Positions 58,041 through 64,000 of a stretch of DNA of 64,000 nt are shown piece after piece. The DNA is from Tretioscincus oriximinensis (lineage: Eukaryota > Chordata > Lepidosauria > Squamata > Gymnophthalmidae). The notes below the pieces were generated by a model. The model saw nothing but the letters and a program-made list of their open reading frames with translations, was not told the DNA's origin and made no database searches. Made by a program: the position numbers and the translations under genes. The first letter of the stretch is position 1; each line of letters starts with the position of its first letter. The stretch is taken from contig JAJVDF010000134.1 of the NCBI GenBank assembly GCA_022410635.1, forward strand, positions 887,016-951,015, given 5' to 3'.

Positions 58041-60376
58041 TAGTATTCGGCTTATAGTTGACTTACAGTATTTCATTTTTATTTATCATAACTAAAGAAT
58101 GACTCTATTAGTTATTGCATCTCTCAAACAGCGATACCTTTTTGAATTTTAGTAATCATGGGGTAGCCATACATTGAAAATGGCTTCTTTTAAGTAGAAA
58201 ACTGTAGGAATATACAATATATAAGCAAAAAAATCTCAATTGAATTTTTATTATGTGAGACACTGTGATGCAATTGCATGATTAAAGTAAAAGAGTACAT
58301 TCTTAGTTTTGGCCTACATATTAGTCTGGGCATTTTGCCACTTGGCTATGACAATGAGTATTGGCACAACAAGTCTTTGGGGAAGAAAAGCAGGCTTAAT
58401 AATGAAATTTATTTAGTCATGTCTCTATAATTACATATGTATTTTTTGAAGATACTGCAGTTTAACAACAAATTGGCTCAGAATATTGTTCTCTCTCTCT
58501 CTTTTTTTGTGTAAAATATACTGCATAGATACTGTCCTAAGTAACAAAGAGATAAATGTGACGCCAGAACTATTTACTGAAATTGTGCGTGTGACAGAAT
58601 TTGCTTTCAATTGAAGAAGAGGAAGTATTAAGAGACGACAAAATGTACAGGAACATGTCAAAGTTGGAAGAACAAAGGTAGAGATAGGTTATTCATGTAG
58701 GAATTTTATGAAATTGTGATAACTGCCTCTTGTCCCTTATAGTCCCAATCTGTGTATCTTTTAAAATCAAATTGTCTATAATGGTTCTTTCTGCATAGAA
58801 AACCCAGAAATAAAGCCACTGTATTTGGCTTTTGGACTTGAAACATTCACACATTAAAGTGGATCTATGTGTCTCACTGGTCTGCTCTGTCTTCATCAAA
58901 TAAAGAGTAACTCAGAATAGGGAGAACACACATTTAATTATTTCTAATAACATAGTAGAAGACCCCAATCAAGATTGTGGAGTTGTATAGAAATAATGTT
59001 TCTCAATTATTGGGAAAACATTTTGGCCGTGCACCATTTACTTTCAGCTGGTCTTGAATGTCAGATGAATTTTGTGGGTGTATGAGCTGGTATGAGCTAA
59101 TGCCATTGGGCAGATAGGGTATTTCCTTAGTCAGAATCAGTACTTCTGGCTGTCCCAGACTCATTGATTCTAACTATGATTCTTTCAATACACAAAAGCC
59201 CCTATTCTGTACAGTTGCACCTCTGAGTTCTTCTTAAATGATGTAGTTCTTCATACTTGATTATAAGAAAGATGACTGTATAGGACTGAGCCAAATGACA
59301 AGAGGCTTCAGTGAAGCATTCATACATCTGGAGCTATCAGTGTGTCTCCAACTATTCAGCTCTGGGACACTTTGTGGAAAGATTAGAAGGAGAAGAGTCA
59401 GATGGGGTAGGGCATGCAAGAGACACGGGGCTTTGGGGAGTAAACTGTGTCTCCCACCCACAATGGTTTTCCTTCTCTCCTAACTTCCTCTCGCCCTCCC
59501 AATCTTGTTCTGCTTCCTGCTCATTTTACCCCTTTCCCAAGAACTGCTAATCTTGGTTTTAAGTGCTGAGGTGGATGAGTACTCCATTGCAACCTGAACC
59601 CATCTCAGGGATATGTTCTCACATGTGAGAGTTATTAAATGCTATCTGACTCTGACCAGAGATTCTGATCCAAATGACATTCCATCATTAATGATTTGGA
59701 AGTCAAATTGAATTTATTACGGTCAACAAGTAGCAATATGCTTTGGAAGACATTTTCTTAATATGCATTAGATGTGGGATAGGCTTACACCTGTGTGCCA
59801 GTGCCGCCTCTATGCAACACTGAAAGGGTTTTCACTTTATATTTATTTATTTAATTTATTTATACTCCGTGAAGACAGGCTCATTTTTAAAAACTTGTTT
59901 CATGTTTTGATTTGTCTAAGTTTCTCTGAGGTTTTTTCTATGTCAGCAACTCAGGGCAGAGGGCTATCCAGTTCTAGTTGGCCACCTTGATTTAAGAAGA
60001 TTTTCAATATCCTTTTACCATACACATTACGGTTTGAGACTATCGACTGGTTTGATAATTACTTTGATTTGCTCTACTTTTGTTTTAATTGAGTCCGTTC
60101 TCCTTACCAACTAAATTGAAACCATTGATCCTTTTTAAACACAGCAACAAATGTCTTAAGGAGATACTAAAGTCCAATTACTGCTTACCAGAACTGTGCA
60201 TTTGCTTCTAAGTGAATAAATCCATTCAACCTGAGAGCTAATTTTCATTGTCAAGAAAAGGACAGCGAGCTTAAGCTGATTCCGGAAAGCAATTGAGTGT
60301 CGGGCAATAAAATGATATTCTCAAGAAATGTAGAGAAATAGTGATGTAGACAAATAGTGCTATATCACTTTTTCAC
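58041..60376. other. No gene recognised; a LINE-tail-like T-rich word at 59838
   Basis: AT-rich with a (CT)n tract near 58489-58502. TATTTATTTATTTAATTTATT near 59840 followed by TATACTCCG resembles the L2-like tail in minus orientation. Frames of 60-80 codons at 59261-59550 overlap on both strands and have no domain. Confidence 0.45.
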
Positions 60377-60437
60377 TGTGTGGCTATGACAAGACTATTA
60401 TTGAACTGTGTGACAGTTTCACCATAGCCACACAATG
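60374..60437. repeat. Perfect 12-bp-arm hairpin
   Basis: TGTGTGGCTATG (60377-60388) and CATAGCCACACA (60423-60434) are exact reverse complements, with the outer bases matching at two of three positions. The loop holds ACTGTGTGACAGT, itself an imperfect palindrome. Possibly the core of a decayed MITE. Confidence 0.8.
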
Positions 60438-60883
60438 TTAATATTCAAAATATGCTGTTTGGATGAGGCCAGAGAGAATGGGTCTAAAGTTTTGTTCATC
60501 TAATAGAGCCACAGTTGGTCACAGCATTAATTCATAGTATAATAAAGTGTTGTGCCAATGGGATCTGTAGGGCTCTTAACTGGTAACAAAACTGTCACTT
60601 AAGTGCCCTACATAGAGGTGTGATTTCCCACCCACACCATGGTGTCACTCTGGGTATGTGTGTAATGTACCAGCAAATAACATGGTGGCTGCCACATGCC
60701 CCCATTTAGGAAGTGAATGCAGTCCAAGCAAGGGGAACAGGTGGCACCACCACTTTGGCCACTACTAGGGGAGGCAGAACCTTCTCCAGCATTGGCTCAT
60801 ATCAAGAGAATTTGCACTTTCCCAGCTGCCACTTGGATAGAGAGACAAGTGTCCAAGCCCCCAATTATGGGCTTCCACACTAA

Positions 60884-61201
60884 GGCTGCATCCCCACATC
60901 ACTTATTTGTTTCACTATAACTGGATATTCCACAGTAAAGCAATGTGGGAATGGATTTATTCCAGAATACCCATGCTTTGTAGTAGAGTTAAACACACAA
61001 ATCATGGTACAGAAATATGCTTTAATTAAAAACTGAAAACTATGTAAGGTTATGGTATCATCTAACACAGTACCCTGTTGGAACAGTTTTGGCAGTGGGA
61101 AATAATGACACTGCTTTTCAATTATTTTCCACCTATAATAAATCTATTTCTAGAACCTCCCTAGCCCACAAGGAGTCAATGATCACTCTCTGGATGCAGC
61201 C
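60884..61201. mobile_element. MITE-like element with GGCTGCATCC ends
   Basis: GGCTGCATCCCCACATCAC at 60884 and the reverse complement of the right end, GGCTGCATCCAGAGAGTGAT, share a perfect 10-bp inverted end with further partial matching. The 318-bp interior is AT-rich and non-coding, with TTTATTCCAGAATA near 60958 recalling the TATATTCNGGAATATA words of the foldback group. No matching target duplication was found (TAA on the left, AGC on the right). Confidence 0.55.
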
Positions 61202-61502
61202 AGCTGTACCTCTCATCTAGTTGTTGTTGTTTTAAAAAAACCAAATGTTTTGGGGAATAAGTAATTACCTGGACCCTTGAAAGCAGTGCACCAACTTCTT
61301 CAGTCTGCAATAACAGAAACAGATTCAAAATGACAGCAACAGAAAGCACTGCAGGTATTTCCCCAAAATCATGTTCAGCTGTGAATTTCAGTTCTGTGTG
61401 CATGTCAGCAACCTGGTCCTAATGGTGCCTTGCAAATGTAATTCATACAGGACATGGATTGATAGATGAAATATTTGTGCTAGATGATGATAGTCCTATG
61501 AG
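61202..61502. other. No gene recognised
   Basis: About 300 bp of ordinary sequence before the CR1-like insertion. A 75-codon minus-strand frame has no motif. Confidence 0.45.
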
Positions 61503-62380
61503 GGGCAAAGAACCCAAAATACTCCTACCACCTGATGGGAACCAAGCTTTCTGTGACCGAGCAAGAAAAGGATCTTGGGGTGTTAGTGGACAATTCAATG
61601 AAAATGTCAACCCAGTGTGCAGCAGCTGCAAAAAAGGCAAATTCCATGTTGGGGATAATTAGGAAAGGAATCGAAAATAAGTCAGCAAATGTTGTTTTGC
61701 CTCTTTACAAATCTGTGGTGAGGCCACATTTGGAATACTGTGTTCAATTCTGGTCACCACATCTCAAGAGGGATATTTTGGAACTGGAGAAGGTGCAGAA
61801 AAGGGCAACAAAAATGATCAAGGGTCTGGAGCACCTCCCTTACGAAGCAAGGCTGCAACGTCTGGGCCTCTTCAGCCTTGAAAGGAGACGTTTGAGGGGT
61901 GATCTGATTGAAGTGTACAAAATCATGCATGGGATCGACAGGGTGAACAGAGAAAAAATGTTTTCTCTATCACACAACACAAGGACCAGAGGGCACTCCT
62001 TAAAACTGTTGGGTAGAAAAGTGAGAACAGACAAAGGGAAGTATTTTTTCACCCAGAGGGTCATCGGCCTGTGGAATTTACTTCCTGAAGAGGTAGTGGT
62101 AGCTAACAGCTTGGATAGTTTCAAGACAGGACTAGACAGGTTTATGGACACTAAGGGTATAAATGGATACTAAGATAGTTGTCTGGATGTAGCCTCCGGG
62201 ATGGAGCAACAGGCAGGACTTTTGAAATACCATTTGCAGGGAGTCACGAACAGGAGCAGCATATTTTGCTTTCCTCTGTTCGGACTGCCCAGGTGCATCT
62301 GGTGGGCCTCTGTGTGACACAGAATGCTGGACTTGATGGGCTGTGGCCTGATCCAGTATGGCTCTTCTTATGTTCTTATG
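61503..62380 (+). mobile_element. Young CR1-like LINE, 5'-truncated
   Basis: The copy begins near GGGGCAAAGAACCCAAAAT, where the family would read a G-A-K-N-P-K-Y-S-Y segment after the RT catalytic region. It continues with an intact 3' part of ORF2, the 3' UTR and the terminal TTCTTATGTTCTTATG (62365-62380). 5' truncation is usual for LINE insertions. The last 475 bp are about 98.7% identical to window positions 1-475. Upstream of 61503 no LINE sequence is recognisable. Confidence 0.88.
61535..62173 (+). CDS. CR1-like ORF2 C-terminal fragment (212 codons, open)
   Basis: This is the part of a CR1-type LINE protein that follows the reverse-transcriptase catalytic core (thumb and C-terminal region). 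Ordered landmarks are SVTEQEKDLGVLVDNSMKMS, VVLPLYKSVVRPHLEYCVQF, LEKVQKRATKMIKGLEHLPY, LFSLERRRLRGDLIEVYKIM, TRGHSLKLLGRKVR, then FFTQRVIGLWNLLPEEVV and the C-terminal FMDTKGINGY. The endonuclease and the RT catalytic block are absent, so the fragment cannot act alone. The first ATG is internal to the ancestral protein; the fragment has no promoter of its own and is not expected to be expressed as a separate protein. The lack of stops over 212 codons points to recent insertion. Confidence 0.85.
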   Translation: MGTKLSVTEQEKDLGVLVDNSMKMSTQCAAAAKKANSMLGIIRKGIENKSANVVLPLYKSVVRPHLEYCVQFWSPHLKRDILELEKVQKRATKMIKGLEHLPYEARLQRLGLFSLERRRLRGDLIEVYKIMHGIDRVNREKMFSLSHNTRTRGHSLKLLGRKVRTDKGKYFFTQRVIGLWNLLPEEVVVANSLDSFKTGLDRFMDTKGINGY

Positions 62381-63624
62381 TGGATGTCCTTGCTCTGCCC
62401 CAGAAGCAATTCATTTGTGACAGATTGTACACACTGGTAACCCACCTTTTTACAAGAATGTGCTCACTGTTTCTCTTTCCACGAGTGTGAATGTGGGAAA
62501 TGTTTGAAGGGAACATAAATGTGCAAAAAGGTAGAGGGGATCAGAGATGGGGAAAATTTACTGAAAATTTCAGAATCTACCTACAATGGCAGATCTCATT
62601 TTGAATAGCATTCAGAAAATAAATGGATCAGGGTGATGAAAAGATCAAACTTTCACAATTTCTAGATTTAATTTCCTGTTTTAAGAGAAATTATGTTGGT
62701 TTAACACTTGAAATTCAAGGAAAATTAGCTGATCCCAAATATATCCAAGATGGCATCAGAAAGAATGAACTGACAGATTCACTGGGTCTTGTATAAACAA
62801 TTTTGGGAGATTTTCCCTATGAGATCTCAAGTCTGGATGACATTGATTCACTCACAATCTGCCTGAAAATACCTTCCAGTTCCTGCTGGCAAACATTAAG
62901 AAGAAAAATTACGTTGCATCAGTCAGCACAAACTCTTGATAGCCTTATTCTTCATTTAAATAAAAACTCATCTTCTAAAATCTGTTAGACAGCCAAAAAG
63001 AGTTCACAAGGGCGGTGGAGGGAGATGCTTTTACACATTCTTAACTGAAGAAAGAGCATACTCTAGGCACTTAGTCCCCACTCTTCATTAAGATTCCATA
63101 TGTCTCTAATTATACAAGTGTCATTAAACACAGAGCTAGTGTATCTACACACACAAATCTCTGCAGAATAGATCAGCAAATTACAGCTTCTGCTCAAGAA
63201 GAGGAAACACTGGTCTAACGGGAGGGAGGACATTAAGCATTGTGTTGGGCTTGCAAGTGCATCACTCAGGTTTAAAATCAAGGACACATTTGCATCATTT
63301 TAGATTATATTACAGAAGGCAGATGGGATTATTTTGGCAATGCAGGTAGCTTGGGAAATGAAAAGATTTAGTCAATAACTTCAGACAAACTGTGTGGAAT
63401 TGCAATAATTGCATAGATCGAAGATGTACTGAGCAGAGTCTTTGGCCTGATCTCAATCCATGTTTTTCTCAAAGGTGCGCTGAATACCATTGGGGTCAAT
63501 TATGTTTCCTAATGTGACCTTGTATTATATTACTGGATTACTTTATGGGAACCTTATGATACTTTTATAACTAGGCGTTTATAACATAAAACAATGCATT
63601 TCTCTTACTAATTAAACATGATGA
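62381..63624. other. No gene recognised
   Basis: AT-rich sequence with no assignable repeat and only short, unconserved frames. Confidence 0.5.
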
Positions 63625-63725
63625 GAGCCTTTCTGTACTGAGTCTTATTCTGGGGTAAATCTAAGAATAGTGTGTGTGTATGTGTCAAAATATATTCCAG
63701 AATAAAGCTCAGTGTGGAAAGGACC
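63625..63725. mobile_element. 101-bp MITE-like inverted-repeat element
   Basis: The left half GAGCCTTTCTGTACTGAGTC and the reverse complement of the right half, GGTCCTTTCCACACTGAGCT, match at most positions and continue into TTATTCTGG in both, giving arms of about 35 bp. A GT microsatellite-like patch sits in the middle. The ends resemble those of the MITE at 17988. No target duplication was found. Confidence 0.55.
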
Positions 63726-63837
63726 TAGGTATGATTAGATCATAATTTTTGTGTCACTGGTATCTTGGCATTTTTAAATTACAAAACAAATCAAAATAAA
63801 AAACCTGCATCCAAAGCTGAACTCTCACGTTTGTTGA

Positions 63838-64000
63838 ATAGTAATAATAATAATTATACCCTGCTTTTCTCACCAAAGTGACTCAAAGTGGCTTACAAAG
63901 TTATTTTTTGTCTGAAGGCTTACATTTTATCTTCCAGGCTGTGGTAGTTCCCATTTATCTAGCCATAGTCAGTTGGAATTTCTTGCAATTCTTGCTTTCG
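63838..64000 (-). mobile_element. tRNA-derived SINE, 3' half (cut by window end)
   Basis: TAATAATAATAATTATACCC begins the copy, so its 3' tail is an (ATT)n-type repeat on the SINE strand. TGCTTTTCTCACCAAAGTGA, GTGGCTTACAAAG, TTTTTTGTCTGAAGGCTTAC and CCCATTTATCTAG follow in the order seen at 29853 and 16940. The tRNA-like head would lie beyond 64000. Confidence 0.65.

Noticed and set aside
60884..61201. TAA target duplication for this MITE
   Set aside because: TAA is present only on the left; the right flank is AGC.

Overview
This is a stretch of amniote nuclear DNA, most likely from a squamate reptile. It is AT-rich and gene-poor, and I found no host protein-coding exon, rRNA gene or functional tRNA gene that I could support. 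The squamate call is an inference from the repeat mixture: young CR1-like LINEs ending in a TTCTTATG repeat, L2-like and L1-like LINE remnants, a DIRS tyrosine-recombinase retroelement, hAT elements, and tRNA-derived SINEs. Nothing in the sequence fixes the species.

Layout. At 1-475 the window opens inside a CR1-like element whose near-identical relative closes the window at 61.5-62.4 kb. Between 2.3 and 4.5 kb lie two GC-rich blocks with promoter-like and poly(A)-like signals. Positions 11.52-12.47 kb hold a foldback DNA element with an inverted repeat of about 130-150 bp per arm; relatives lie at 49.5 and 53.0 kb. Position 15.6 kb has a short retroposed insertion with a 14-bp target-site duplication, and 18.0-18.4 kb has a MITE with a 3-bp CTA duplication. 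From 18.7 to 23.1 kb there is an L1 remnant, a rearranged DIRS element whose RNase H block points the opposite way from its recombinase block, and a minisatellite of 63-74 bp units. A G-poor C-rich minisatellite follows at 24.9 kb and an L2-like RT fragment at 25.7-26.2 kb. An (AGAAGC)n tract grown from a SINE tail sits at 29.7 kb, a minus-strand L1 at 32.8-34.7 kb, and a nested L2/CR1 cluster at 38.0-39.95 kb. The interval 40-48 kb is almost featureless. At 54.98-55.95 kb there is a hAT-type insertion with a perfect 8-bp duplication, a GC-rich palindrome, G-runs and a 496-base assembly gap. A second hAT derivative with a transposase C-terminal remnant lies at 57.3-57.7 kb.

No set of genes here works together as a pathway. 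The biology is the history of the mobile elements: at least three autonomous LINE lineages, one DIRS lineage, two hAT insertions, a foldback/MITE group that shares GGCYNNWTYYNCAC-like ends, and a tRNA-derived SINE present in four copies. Only the 61.5-kb CR1 copy keeps a long open frame (212 codons), and it is 5'-truncated. The strongest candidates for something undescribed are the foldback family, the hAT element with its internal G-quadruplex-prone palindrome, and the internally inverted DIRS copy.
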